NCBI GenBank assembly: GCA_023229825.1
Contig: JALNYN010000006.1
Span: 11,549 to 75,548 of the forward strand
Length of the DNA stretch: 64,000 bases
Reading direction: 5' to 3'
Source of the DNA: Minisyncoccota bacterium
GTDB lineage: Bacteria; Patescibacteriota; Minisyncoccia; Phycocordibacterales; CAIJYI01
Part shown: positions 8,911-17,040 of the stretch, piece by piece
Position numbering within the stretch: the stretch's first letter is position 1
Layout of the letters: each line of letters opens with the position of its first letter
Translations under genes and position numbers: made by a program
Notes under the pieces: model-generated
Database searches by the model: none
Told to the model about the DNA's origin: nothing
Seen by the model: only the letters and a program-made list of their open reading frames with translations

Positions 8911-9105
8911 ATCAGAGTAATTTGCTCTGACCCTATACCCTCGCCTATTGTTAGAGCTTAATATGATTTAAAGAATTTATGCCCAATGTAGTAACGGAGT
9001 GACGGACTTGCCGATCCATCGGTCGCATTCAGACAAATTAACTCAATATTGTTTTTTGACAAAAACATTAAATTGTAATACAGTGACATCAGGAGGTGAG
9101 GACTT

Positions 9106-9237
9106 ATGTCATCAGGTATCGTTATCTGCGTCTTGAGTATTTTTCTTTCCGAAGTGGTCAACCGATTTCTGGAAAAGATCGAATACAAACCCGACGAGAA
9201 AAAAGACGAAATAAACAAGATAAGCATCACGAAATAG
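9106..9237 (+). CDS. 43-residue small membrane protein
   Basis: A short gene starting ATGTCATCAGGT and ending at a TAG, with a very strong ribosome site AGGAGGTGAGG 15 to 5 bases before the start. The product has one hydrophobic helix (GIVICVLSIFLSEVV) and a charged tail rich in Lys, Glu and Asp. A TTGACA at 9056-9061 with a weak -10 (TACAGT) 17 bases later fits a promoter, and a strong terminator follows at 9249. Complete expression signals around so short a frame argue that it is real. The role is unknown; a single-pass small protein next to the large membrane protein at 9340-10308 could be a regulator, but the genes are convergent. Confidence 0.7.
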   Translation: MSSGIVICVLSIFLSEVVNRFLEKIEYKPDEKKDEINKISITK

Positions 9238-9248
9238 AAATAAAAGAC

Positions 9249-9279
9249 AAACGTCCGACTCACGAGCCGGACGTTTTTT
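9249..9279 (+). terminator. Terminator after the 43-residue gene
   Basis: ACGTCCG pairs with CGGACGT and is followed by a six-T run. Confidence 0.85.
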
Positions 9280-9308
9280 CTTGTCTCGTTACTTGTCATA
9301 TTGCAAAG

Positions 9309-9337
9309 ATCCGCCCGAGAAACGGGCGGATAAAAAA
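9309..9337. terminator. Hairpin terminator of the 9340-10308 gene
   Basis: ATCCGCCCG pairs with CGGGCGGAT around a five-base loop. A run of six A on the plus strand gives the T-run for the minus-strand membrane-protein gene. Confidence 0.75.
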
Positions 9338-9339
9338 TA

Positions 9340-10308
9340 TCAGAACAAGAGATATGGACTGATAATGTCCATGTGGCTGTTCGCCCAGAAGCCGATCGCA
9401 GTCACAACGACGCTGAGAAACAAAATCGCCCAAGCGTACGCAACCTTGTCTCTGAACTCGATCTCCAACAGCTTTTCAAGTAGATAGAAAGCCGAAAAAG
9501 TTCCCGCGACGCCGGAAATAACCGGCAGATCCGCTAACGTTCCAATGGCAATACCGGCAATACCGGCCGCGATCGTTAATATTTGCATCCGACCATAAGA
9601 AAACTCGTGAGATGACCATTTAGAGCTCATTATGAGAAGACCAAGATAAAATGCGAAAGCGCCGAACCATTTCGCGCCGCTTTCAAATATGCCAACATGC
9701 TCAGGCATAAAGCCCGAAAGCTTCACAGAAATATACAGCGCAAGAATAAAGAATGCGGTAAGCGTTCCTTTCGTGACAGCCTTTGTATCCTCAAGCCCAA
9801 CGAACCCGACAAGCCCCATGAGCGCGCCTACAGAGAAGAAACCTATAAGTTCGCTCTGGTACCAAACGGCCACAGCGCCCCAAACAAGCGTCAGTATTCC
9901 AAAGAATATTTTCGGATTATCGCGTTCGTGCAACACACCGGTAAGCCCAAGTGCGCCGCTAAAAACGAGACATCCGAAGAATGCCAGCCAGATACTATTC
10001 GCGCCGTCATAATACAAACCGTTCACGATGAGTACGACCCCAAAAAGGTAAAGGATCCCCTCCCATAATTCTTTCGGTACATCTGCAAGACACCGGATCA
10101 ATTTGGCAACGTAATACCGAAATAGAAACAAAAAGCAGCATGCTCCGACGATGATCGCGACGGTTAGCATCACATTCGTAAGAGTGAACATTCGAGTGAT
10201 CACCCCGACGGCTTTCTGCGCGGTCGAAAGTTCCGGACATACATCTGCAAACGCTAGCGCGGGAAGCAGAGAAAAGAAAAGGAGAAAGACAGCGATGTTT
10301 TTTTTCAT
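9340..10308 (-). CDS. Polytopic membrane protein of unknown function
   Basis: About 322 residues with an N-terminal signal-like segment (AVFLLFFSLLPALAFA) followed by roughly ten hydrophobic helices. The first ectodomain has a lone cysteine (VCPELS). No transporter family signature is recognised. The ATG at 10308 lies six bases after GGAGG; a TTG two codons earlier would be too close to that site. A textbook promoter lies at 10379-10407 and a hairpin terminator follows the stop, so this is a monocistronic gene. Function cannot be inferred. Confidence 0.75.
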   Translation of the reverse strand: MKKNIAVFLLFFSLLPALAFADVCPELSTAQKAVGVITRMFTLTNVMLTVAIIVGACCFLFLFRYYVAKLIRCLADVPKELWEGILYLFGVVLIVNGLYYDGANSIWLAFFGCLVFSGALGLTGVLHERDNPKIFFGILTLVWGAVAVWYQSELIGFFSVGALMGLVGFVGLEDTKAVTKGTLTAFFILALYISVKLSGFMPEHVGIFESGAKWFGAFAFYLGLLIMSSKWSSHEFSYGRMQILTIAAGIAGIAIGTLADLPVISGVAGTFSAFYLLEKLLEIEFRDKVAYAWAILFLSVVVTAIGFWANSHMDIISPYLLF

Positions 10309-10378
10309 GCACAACCTCCAAAAGTTAAACTAAACATCCATGAAAGGAACAAAGCCGAAAAATTCGGCGTTCTGTGGG

Positions 10379-10407
10379 ATATTAACAAGATAAATCTCAT
10401 ATGTCAA
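10379..10407 (-). promoter_or_regulatory. Sigma70-type promoter for the 9340-10308 gene
   Basis: TTGACA (10407-10402), a 17-base spacer and TAATAT (10384-10379) on the minus strand. The transcribed leader of about 60 bases contains a GCCGAA/TTCGGC hairpin. Confidence 0.8.
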
Positions 10408-10524
10408 TCACGATCATTTCAGTGTTTCAAAAACGGAACTTCCACATAATGAGGTCGAGTTTTTTCACGACGGGAATATTTTTAAACTCCGGCAAAGATC
10501 GATCGAATCTGTAAGATAAACGAA

Positions 10525-10556
10525 ACCGCCCGAGTCAAATTGAACCGGGCGGTTCG
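10525..10556 (-). terminator. Hairpin downstream of the 10637-11038 gene
   Basis: ACCGCCCG pairs with CGGGCGGT across a 13-base loop, but the T-tail is short, so it is a weak terminator candidate. The stem sequence matches the hairpins at 9309 and 11175. Confidence 0.45.
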
Positions 10557-10636
10557 TTATTAAATAATAGTTGATGAGCGTTATATTACGCTCTTTCTTC
10601 GCCATTCCGGCGATTCTGAATCCTGACGGCGAATCG

Positions 10637-11038
10637 TTATGCTGCTTTCTTTTCATCGACCCCTTCTCCTTCCGTGAAATACCCAAGCTTCACAGCTTCT
10701 TCTTTTGCTTTGACCGCCCCCTCTTCATCCCCCAGAAGATCGCGATAAATGTGTTCAGCTTTTTTAAAATGTTCTGACCCTGCCGCAAAATCTTTATTTT
10801 CCGTTGCCTCTTTTGCAAGACGAAGCTCTTCCGGTATCCAATAATTGCGCGCGACGATCTCTGATCGCGGCATTCGTTTTTCTTCTATCGGTTCTCCCCA
10901 AGCCATACCCTTGTCCTCGTTTTTCGGCTGGGAAGCTTCGTGTTTCCTGAAAAGATCAAAGGCTTGCTCGTAATTATTTTCCTCAAGAGCTTTTACTCCC
11001 TGTTCTTCAAAGTCCAAATCTTTTTCCATGTTTTCCAT
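10637..11038 (-). CDS. TPR-like helical hypothetical protein
   Basis: A 133-residue acidic cytoplasmic protein. Two regions have the spacing of tetratricopeptide helices: EEQGVKALEENNYEQAFDLF near residues 11-30 and AAGSEHFKKAEHIYRDLLGD near 85-104. Between them is a polar stretch with WGEPIEEKRMPRSEI. It could act as a small protein-binding scaffold, as short TPR proteins do. Neighbouring genes give no clue to a partner. Two in-frame ATGs (11038, 11029) are equally plausible starts. Confidence 0.6.
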   Translation of the reverse strand: MENMEKDLDFEEQGVKALEENNYEQAFDLFRKHEASQPKNEDKGMAWGEPIEEKRMPRSEIVARNYWIPEELRLAKEATENKDFAAGSEHFKKAEHIYRDLLGDEEGAVKAKEEAVKLGYFTEGEGVDEKKAA

Positions 11039-11169
11039 AAAAATATATGATTATGAATAATTGCAATGTTCGTTTTAGAATACCATATCATCTCGTCTCA
11101 AACAATAAGAATAAGGACACTGTTTCATAAGAACCTGTCGACCTCTCTTTTTAAACACCTACCACTTTC

Positions 11170-11721
11170 TCAAAAATAACCGCCCGCGTCAAAGACCCGG
11201 GCGGTTTGTTGTTGTGTCGAAAAAATCGTATAGCCTGATCGTAAGATTACGATCCTCCCTCTTTTTGCGGCTTCGGCATACGCGGCGCCTATCTTGCGCC
11301 AGATCTCCTCGCAGCTGCAAAAAACGTCTTCGCCGGCTTTCATAAAATTGCCGGGAGAAACTTCAACGAGCGGATAGATCACGTTATTCATTCCGCATAT
11401 CTCGCAAGAACTCACTTTGATCTCAAAATTTTGACCTTCTTTGCCTTGAAACAGCTCTCTCGACTGATCGCCAAGCTCTTGGTAAGGGTTTGGACCTTCC
11501 CAAAACGGCGTATGTTCGATCTCAGGATGGCGCTCGGAAAATTCCTTATCGAGTTTTTTCTGCGCTTCTTGGGATCTTGCCCTGTCGCAGGCGCAATAAG
11601 AAGGCCACCCCGATTGCATGCTTATACCGTGCCCCATAGGCACCCAAGGAAACGATACTTTTGTTTCCCCGCATTCCGGACAGGTCGTAACCTTTATCTC
11701 GTACTTTTCATTTTCAGCCAT
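11170..11721 (-). CDS. Double zinc-ribbon hypothetical protein
   Basis: A 183-residue protein with two copies of a zinc-ribbon-like module. The first has CPEC near residues 14-17 and CAC about 24 residues later, each knuckle followed by polar helices. The second has CEIC near 108-111 and CSC near 136-138. Spacing and loop composition match, which points to an internal duplication. The last dozen codons run through the terminator hairpin at 11175-11205, so the tail (TARVFDAGGYF) is dictated by the hairpin. Nucleic-acid or protein binding is likely, but no family is recognised. Confidence 0.7.
   Translation of the reverse strand: MAENEKYEIKVTTCPECGETKVSFPWVPMGHGISMQSGWPSYCACDRARSQEAQKKLDKEFSERHPEIEHTPFWEGPNPYQELGDQSRELFQGKEGQNFEIKVSSCEICGMNNVIYPLVEVSPGNFMKAGEDVFCSCEEIWRKIGAAYAEAAKRGRIVILRSGYTIFSTQQQTARVFDAGGYF
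11175..11207 (-). terminator. Terminator overlapping the 3' end of the zinc-ribbon gene
   Basis: ACCGCCCG and CGGGCGGT arms with a T-run on the minus strand. The stop codon TGA lies in the T-run side, so the final codons encode the hairpin. Confidence 0.75.
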
Positions 11722-11833
11722 TTTATTTACCTCGTCTTCCGAATGAACCGCGATCTGCTGAAGATCGCAACACCGCTCGTATTAAAGCATTTTGAAAAGA
11801 AAAATGCAAAAATGAGAACACTATAATACCATT

Positions 11834-11910
11834 CGTCATCCCGGGCCGGGACCCGGGATCCACGGGGAGTAACGACAGACGTGGATTCCCGCTCGCGGGC
11901 TGGAATGACA
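11834..11910. repeat. REP-like palindromic repeat, copy 4
   Basis: CGTCATCCCGGGCC opens and a TTCCCGCTCGCGGGCTGGAA half closes the copy. An open frame over this region is an artefact of the repeat. Confidence 0.8.
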
Positions 11911-11961
11911 ACTGAAATAGGTTTACTGGAGATGGTATAAGTACAAACACCATCAAAAGAA

Positions 11962-11986
11962 AACCCGCCATAAAGACGGGTTCGGA
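11962..11986 (-). terminator. Orphan hairpin terminator
   Basis: AACCCG/CGGGTT arms with TTTTCTTTT on the minus strand. No convincing coding gene lies upstream on that strand, where 11985-12080 holds only TTATACT/AGTATAA. It could end a short untranslated RNA. Confidence 0.4.
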
Positions 11987-12167
11987 CGAGTAATTGTTAT
12001 TGGAAGAAAGTCCGATAAGCTTTAAAGAACAAATGCGTTAGAAAACACTTATACTCTCAGTATAAGATAATCTCATGAGAGGTCAAGCGAAAAAGTGGAT
12101 AAATTTCGGAGCCGAAACACAGTATGCTTGACCGAATTCCTCCTCGCTTTTCCCCATTGCTCGCTTA

Positions 12168-12176
12168 TGATACAAT
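12168..12176 (+). promoter_or_regulatory. Extended -10 promoter of the 12216 gene
   Basis: TGATACAAT is an extended -10 element 40 bases before the start codon. No good -35 is present at the standard distance. Confidence 0.5.
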
Positions 12177-12215
12177 GTGTTCGGATAATTTTTGAAATTT
12201 GATCCGGAGGGAAAA

Positions 12216-12704
12216 ATGAGAATAATTTTAGCTTTGTTGCTTGCCATACTGTTTTCTTGCGTACATGAAGCCGTTGCCGCGCCAACTTGGTATCACACCA
12301 ACCCAATCGTAAAACCCAATAAAGATACGAGGGGCGAATATTATTTTACTTTCACGGGAAATGACGGACAATGCGTCGTCGCCTATGAAATAAACAGCGG
12401 ACCGGGCATGAGAAGAGAGATCGCGGTTATCGCAACAAAAACTTCCCACGCAACGGAAGAAGTTCAGTCCGTATATATTTATACGGCGAAAGACGTCAAC
12501 TGGAACTTTATCGAGCCGGTAATCATGAGGTCAAAAGTAGAAAAATTTTCAAGACATTGGAATGAGAACGGCCAGTCGGAATCCACATCAATGTTTACCT
12601 ATGACGGTGATATTTTCAATCCCGTTTGCGGAGAGGCGTTGAGAGCCCTGCCGGATGTGGTGGAAAACGATGTCGGTTATCTGATAGATCTTGTGAAGCA
12701 ATAG
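12216..12704 (+). CDS. Small secreted hypothetical protein
   Basis: A 162-residue exported protein. GGAGGG lies five bases before the ATG at 12216, and the signal peptide (ILALLLAILFSCVHEAVA) has a likely cleavage at AVAA. The mature part is beta-rich with two cysteines far apart (near GQCVVAYEI and PVCGEAL) that could form a disulfide. Its last codons and terminator are duplicated at 16857-16894. An open reading extension to 12192 uses no good start and would break the signal peptide. No family is recognised. Confidence 0.7.
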   Translation: MRIILALLLAILFSCVHEAVAAPTWYHTNPIVKPNKDTRGEYYFTFTGNDGQCVVAYEINSGPGMRREIAVIATKTSHATEEVQSVYIYTAKDVNWNFIEPVIMRSKVEKFSRHWNENGQSESTSMFTYDGDIFNPVCGEALRALPDVVENDVGYLIDLVKQ

Positions 12705-12734
12705 CAGCAAAACGCCGGGAAACCGGCGTTTTTA
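12696..12734 (+). repeat. Gene-tail repeat, copy 1
   Basis: A 39-bp stretch beginning AAGCAATAGCAGCAAA that covers the last codons, stop codon and terminator of the 12216 gene. A 38-bp near-identical copy stands alone at 16857-16894. Confidence 0.8.
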
Positions 12735-12736
12735 AT
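12709..12736 (+). terminator. Terminator of the 12216 gene
   Basis: ACGCCGG-GAAA-CCGGCGT followed by a T-run. This is the hairpin copied at 16870. Confidence 0.85.
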
Positions 12737-12789
12737 TGTATCTGTGAAATAGATCAGAAATGAGATTTAAAAATAAAACGTTACTGAGA

Positions 12790-13365
12790 TTATTTCTTTT
12801 CGTCCTGCGGTGATTCGGGAAGATCTAAGGCCTTGCGCAAATCAGCGATCTTTTTTTGGTCCTCCAAATGCATTGATCCTTGTTCGTCTTTCTCTGCTTG
12901 CTCTTTTTGTACAACGTCCATCGCCTTTTTTATTAGATTTTCAAAATGTGTCTTTTGGACGGTGGCGTCGACTTTTTCTTTTGACATTCCTCCCGTCATT
13001 TCCAGCATTCTTCTTGTTGATTCAACATCAAAACGATCGGAGCGCGCCTGTATAGCGAGAGGAGAAGATGCGAGTTTTGTCATCTCTTGAACTTGGTCAT
13101 CGCTCAGCGTAGCCAAAAAATCCAGACCGTGCTCCGTCAGTTCTTTTTCATAAAAATCCAGTTTTCTTTCGATCTCCAGATATTCCTTTACTTTTGCTTC
13201 GACCGCGTCCTTCAAAGCAAAATTTTTTTCTTCCGGATTTTTGGAATAAGGGATATCGATAACAAAATCAGTATCTTCTATTGATGAAGGATCGCGAACC
13301 GTAAATTCTCCCCCAAAAACATCTTCATTTTTTGATCCTCCAGAAGCTTTATTTTCCATATTCAT
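12790..13365 (-). CDS. Coiled-coil hypothetical protein
   Basis: A 191-residue, highly charged cytoplasmic protein. After a polar N-terminus it is nearly all helix, with heptad-like segments such as DAVEAKVKEYLEIERKLDFY and a C-terminal KKIADLRKALDLPES. There is no signal peptide or metal-binding motif. It lies upstream of the proline-rich secreted gene on the same strand, with about 95 bases between them, so they may or may not be co-transcribed. No family is recognised. Confidence 0.6.
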   Translation of the reverse strand: MNMENKASGGSKNEDVFGGEFTVRDPSSIEDTDFVIDIPYSKNPEEKNFALKDAVEAKVKEYLEIERKLDFYEKELTEHGLDFLATLSDDQVQEMTKLASSPLAIQARSDRFDVESTRRMLEMTGGMSKEKVDATVQKTHFENLIKKAMDVVQKEQAEKDEQGSMHLEDQKKIADLRKALDLPESPQDEKK

Positions 13366-13433
13366 ACGTTTTTTAAAATGTGTTCTGATTAATTTTCAAT
13401 GTCGGGTATAAAACACTACGCCACCGTCAAAAA

Positions 13434-13452
13434 ATAAACGTGACTGTCCCGA
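13434..13452. repeat. 19-bp dispersed repeat, copy 1
   Basis: ATAAACGTGACTGTCCCGA, found again exactly at 17808-17826. Part of it (CTGTCCCGAATTC-like) also occurs near 19966. Probably a remnant end of a mobile or palindromic element. Confidence 0.6.
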
Positions 13453-13459
13453 GTATATT

Positions 13460-14392
13460 TTACTTCATATTCTGCGCAAGGGTCTCTTCCGTCTGTGATA
13501 TTTTTTTCATAATGTTGCTCAGTGTTTCTATTGTTTTCGCTCTTCTATCCATCGCCGCTTGCAGTTTGAGTTGTGTGATCTGGTTCAGCTCGCCTTCCGT
13601 ATCTTTGGAGTCATTAAGGGCGGACTCAAATTTTCGCACGTCATTTTTTGCGAAAAAAAGCCACCATGGTTTTTTCACGGACACTTTTCCCGTCTCAATA
13701 TTTCCTTCCGCGATCATCTCATATTTCACGGGAACAAAACCTAAAATTTCCGCCTCGCGTTCATATTTGACCTTAACCGTCTTTTCTTCAAGCGTGATGT
13801 TTTTTATTCCCGGCATTGCCGTTTTTACTTCTTTTGCAAAAACAGTTGCGAGTTCCGGCTGTTCCAAATCTTTTTCCGAAATATTTTTAAAGATGCGCGG
13901 ACCGTCATTTTCCAGTTTTCCCGGCTCCGACACCGTCTCGGCTTTCGTCATATCATTTACCAAACGAAGGCTCGCCGTTTGCATGCCAAACGGGTCGTCG
14001 GGCATGGTATTTTTCTCTAAAGGATCGGGCGGTCTTTCCGTCTTTTGAATTGCCGGTATATTCATCGGTTGTATATCGATCGGATCGGGAGACATTGCGT
14101 TTTTTTCCAAAGGAGTTTCCGGTATGGAAGTTTTACCGAAATCATCCGGCGGCATAATTATCTTATTCGTCGTCGGAATGCTCACCGCCGGTTTTTCCAA
14201 AGGGTCGACAGGCATTTGCTCAACTTTTTCTATCGGTGCAACAGCAGGAGCGACGACTTTTACCGGAACCGGTGCGATAATGGTTGTTTTCGGTTGAATG
14301 GTCGGTGCCGAAATCTTAAGCGGCATCTCCGCAAAAACCGGAGCACCGAAAACAAATGATGCGAGAACAATATATATTGATGAATTTTTCAT
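13460..14392 (-). CDS. Secreted Pro-rich protein with FGFIPV/PWW-type C-terminal domain
   Basis: A 310-residue exported protein with a signal peptide (IYIVLASFVFGAPVFA). The N-terminal half is a low-complexity, Pro-rich array with recurring PLEK and DDFG/DDPFG motifs (PLEKPAVSIP, PLEKNAMSPD, PLEKNTMPDD), likely an extended stalk. Around residues 195-260 is a compact domain with EILGFVPVKY followed by VSVKKPWWLFFAK, the same layout as in the PKD protein at 5956-7077. A helical tail follows. It is probably anchored or displayed at the cell surface; the function is unknown. Confidence 0.75.
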   Translation of the reverse strand: MKNSSIYIVLASFVFGAPVFAEMPLKISAPTIQPKTTIIAPVPVKVVAPAVAPIEKVEQMPVDPLEKPAVSIPTTNKIIMPPDDFGKTSIPETPLEKNAMSPDPIDIQPMNIPAIQKTERPPDPLEKNTMPDDPFGMQTASLRLVNDMTKAETVSEPGKLENDGPRIFKNISEKDLEQPELATVFAKEVKTAMPGIKNITLEEKTVKVKYEREAEILGFVPVKYEMIAEGNIETGKVSVKKPWWLFFAKNDVRKFESALNDSKDTEGELNQITQLKLQAAMDRRAKTIETLSNIMKKISQTEETLAQNMK

Positions 14393-14514
14393 ACCACCCC
14401 ATTATATCACAAATACGATGAAGCGGAGACAACAATTGCTGCAGGAATGGGGACCGTCACCATTTTAATGATCACACCATACATTTCAGAAAAGAATCGT
14501 ACCTGACCATTTCC

Positions 14515-16782
14515 CTACCTTGGCCTGGAAATTATCGTTTGCGCTGAATCAGTATGATTTCCGAGACCGATACCGAGCATGGAACCCATTTTGAGGTCAT
14601 TGGATCCGGTAATCGTCGTAAAACGACCGGTGTTCGGACTTTGCCGTCCGGTGAGTATATCCATGCCTTCATATAAATATTTTTTATTCGCCATCCAATC
14701 GGCGATCTGATCCATGACGAGTTCCACCGGCCACGGGCGAAGAAGCCTCGTGATGCGGAGTTCTTCAAGCATCCGGCAACCTTCCACTCTTGTTTCTTCT
14801 TTGTTGAGAAGTTTCAATATCTCTCCTTTATGTTTTTCAAATTCTTCGGCCGCGCTTTCGTACACTTCCGGCAATTTTTCTCTTTCAAAAATATGATCCT
14901 TCAGATAAGCGATCATGAGTTCCGTCTGTTCGACCGCGCTTTTTCCGGAAGAGAAAGGAACCGGCCTGGTTTCCACAAGGAACCAGCCCTTTCGCGGAGA
15001 ATCTTCCGTAAAAACGCTTTCTCCCCGCTCTTTGTGCCGATCCGCATTTTGTACAATATCGCCGTAGCCCTCCGCTTTCAATTTTTCCCCAAAACGTTCA
15101 ATGAGATATTCCGTCGTCATCGGTTTTCCTTGTTCGTCGTCCGGCATTTGGTATTTGAGGTACGCGCCGCGTTCTTTCGCTTCCGCCAATTTTTCGGCGG
15201 TGAATGGGATCGGCGGAAGTTTTTCCATGTCTGCTTTTATTCCCATACTCCAAGGTCCGCGAACGTTTTCATGCCCCAAAATCGACTCGGCGGCGGAAAT
15301 CTGCTCCATGATCGGCATCGTTGATTCTATTTCGGGGAGATGCAATGCCGGTACGGTATTTTTCTTCAAAAATTTATACGCTACCGTTCTCGGGTTTCCA
15401 AAAAAACTTTGCGCGATGCCGCTTCTGTCAACCCCGACTTTATGTATCCCCAAACCGCCCGCGTTATGCTTTTTTTCAAGCAATGATCTTCTCCATTTTT
15501 CAGATTTTTTTGTTTTGATACCCGCCAAACTTCTTGCGAGAGAGGCAAGATTGTGGGGCATATCGTTTGAATCATACTTTCCGCCGCCTGGCATATTTCT
15601 GCGATCTTCCATGTAACGGTGAAAGAATTCTTCTCTCATTTCCCACGCTTTTTTATCGTCCCTTCCCGCCAAGCTTTCCATAATGAAATTACTGGGAAAA
15701 ACTTCAAGCGATCGCTCCAGCAGTTTTAACGCAAGATCGTCACTGCGGCCGGTGAGAGCCGAAAATGCGAGATAATTAGTTTTTTCATGTTGATTACCTT
15801 TTTTAAATATTTCTTCAAAACACCAAGAAAGCATTTCATCGGTTTTTTCGCTTTGAACGCCGCTCAAGCTTTCGGCGATCATATCCGGCGCCTCATTAAC
15901 ATGCGGATTTTTTTCATGCAATTTGTCAATTTCTCTTGAAATTGTTTGCCATCCTTTTTTGTCGGATTCATCACATGCTTTCATTTCAAAATCTAATTTT
16001 TGTTTTTGAGGAAGAAACTCTTTGTATTTTTCCATCAGCTTTTCTCTCCATGCGTTTGCTTCTTCATTATTTATCCCGCGATAACTTTCCCCGATGTATT
16101 CTTGTTCGGCATCACCGCACAGTTTGGTGCCCCGCTCTCGCATTTCTTTTGCCCGATCGTTCTCTATCCCCGCCAAACTGGCAAGTGCGGCCTGCGCCAA
16201 TTTTTTATATGTTTTGTCTTCTTCCCCCATTTTCATGACCTTTTCCCTCCATTCTCTCGCCGAAGGAGTGTCAACCCCAGTATAACTCAAGGTAATCGCT
16301 TCCCAATATCCCATATCGGTTTTATATCGTTCTCTCATTTGTTCCGCTTTCGGACTGTCCTCTCCGGCGAGCGCCTGCAAAACATCTTCTATTTTTACCC
16401 CCAAAACCGTTTCAGACTTTCTCTCTTCAAGCAAATACTCAAGCGTTGAAAAAGCGTTTTCATCAAACCGCTCCGCCTCTCCAATTTCGTGCTTGCGTTT
16501 TCGCTCTTCAAAATAACGTGCGATGGAATTCCATAGACCGTGTTTTTCCGTGGTTTCCGTTCTCATTTTCGGGATCAAGCGAGTAGGTTCGCGCATTGTT
16601 TCAGTTTTCGGCGTTTCCGACGGAAAATTCATCGCTTCGATCTTTTGTTTTATTCTTTCTTGCTGTTCCGTGGTATCCATCTCCGGTTTCTGCGCCGGCA
16701 TTTCCACCGATCCTTCTTTCGGCGCACGTTCCGCCACTTTTTCTCCCATAACCTCTTCTAAAGAATGTTCTTGGTTTTTCAT
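14515..16782 (-). CDS. Large helical-repeat protein (SLAG-repeat)
   Basis: A 755-residue cytoplasmic protein. Between about residues 130 and 455 it carries at least eight degenerate copies of a 35-45-residue unit. Each unit has a short (S/A)LAG(I/E/R)xxxxA hinge followed by a helix with MRE or WRE: ALAGEDSPKAEQMRE, SLAGIENDRAKEMRE, SLAGRDDKKAWEMRE, SLAGIKTKKSEKWRR. Such alpha-solenoid repeats usually bind proteins. The C-terminal 300 residues are non-repetitive alpha/beta. Similar hinge-helix repeats recur in CPR genomes by my recollection, but I know no function. It is the first gene of a minus-strand run with 13460-14392. Confidence 0.75.
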   Translation of the reverse strand: MKNQEHSLEEVMGEKVAERAPKEGSVEMPAQKPEMDTTEQQERIKQKIEAMNFPSETPKTETMREPTRLIPKMRTETTEKHGLWNSIARYFEERKRKHEIGEAERFDENAFSTLEYLLEERKSETVLGVKIEDVLQALAGEDSPKAEQMRERYKTDMGYWEAITLSYTGVDTPSAREWREKVMKMGEEDKTYKKLAQAALASLAGIENDRAKEMRERGTKLCGDAEQEYIGESYRGINNEEANAWREKLMEKYKEFLPQKQKLDFEMKACDESDKKGWQTISREIDKLHEKNPHVNEAPDMIAESLSGVQSEKTDEMLSWCFEEIFKKGNQHEKTNYLAFSALTGRSDDLALKLLERSLEVFPSNFIMESLAGRDDKKAWEMREEFFHRYMEDRRNMPGGGKYDSNDMPHNLASLARSLAGIKTKKSEKWRRSLLEKKHNAGGLGIHKVGVDRSGIAQSFFGNPRTVAYKFLKKNTVPALHLPEIESTMPIMEQISAAESILGHENVRGPWSMGIKADMEKLPPIPFTAEKLAEAKERGAYLKYQMPDDEQGKPMTTEYLIERFGEKLKAEGYGDIVQNADRHKERGESVFTEDSPRKGWFLVETRPVPFSSGKSAVEQTELMIAYLKDHIFEREKLPEVYESAAEEFEKHKGEILKLLNKEETRVEGCRMLEELRITRLLRPWPVELVMDQIADWMANKKYLYEGMDILTGRQSPNTGRFTTITGSNDLKMGSMLGIGLGNHTDSAQTIISRPR

Positions 16783-16856
16783 GACGTATGGATTATCGTT
16801 TGTAATATTCTCTCATTATAACAATAAAGAAATTTATTTTATAGGGCATGCACTTC

Positions 16857-16894
16857 AAGCAATAGCAGCAAACGCCGGGAAACCGGCGTTTTTA
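16857..16894 (+). repeat. Gene-tail repeat, copy 2 (orphan)
   Basis: AAGCAATAGCAGCAAA followed by the CGCCGG-GAAA-CCGGCG hairpin and T-run. It matches the end of the 12216 gene but has no coding sequence in front. Confidence 0.8.
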
Positions 16895-17040
16895 TGTGTG
16901 CGCGCACTGATTCGAAATAATTAGTCCACGGATTTCAAAAAGAACGAGTGCCTGACCCCGATTCCGCTAGACATTGACATTTAATCAAATATATAGCAGT
17001 ATATTTATCAGTTGCACTTCTCTATCAAAGGAGGTTTGTC

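Noticed and set aside
8958..9299. 113-codon minus-strand frame with hydrophobic stretch
   Set aside because: It is antisense to the small membrane gene at 9106 and its terminator, has no Shine-Dalgarno and reads through a hairpin.
11723..11971. 82-codon minus-strand frame
   Set aside because: Its middle is REP-like copy 4; translation of a repeat.
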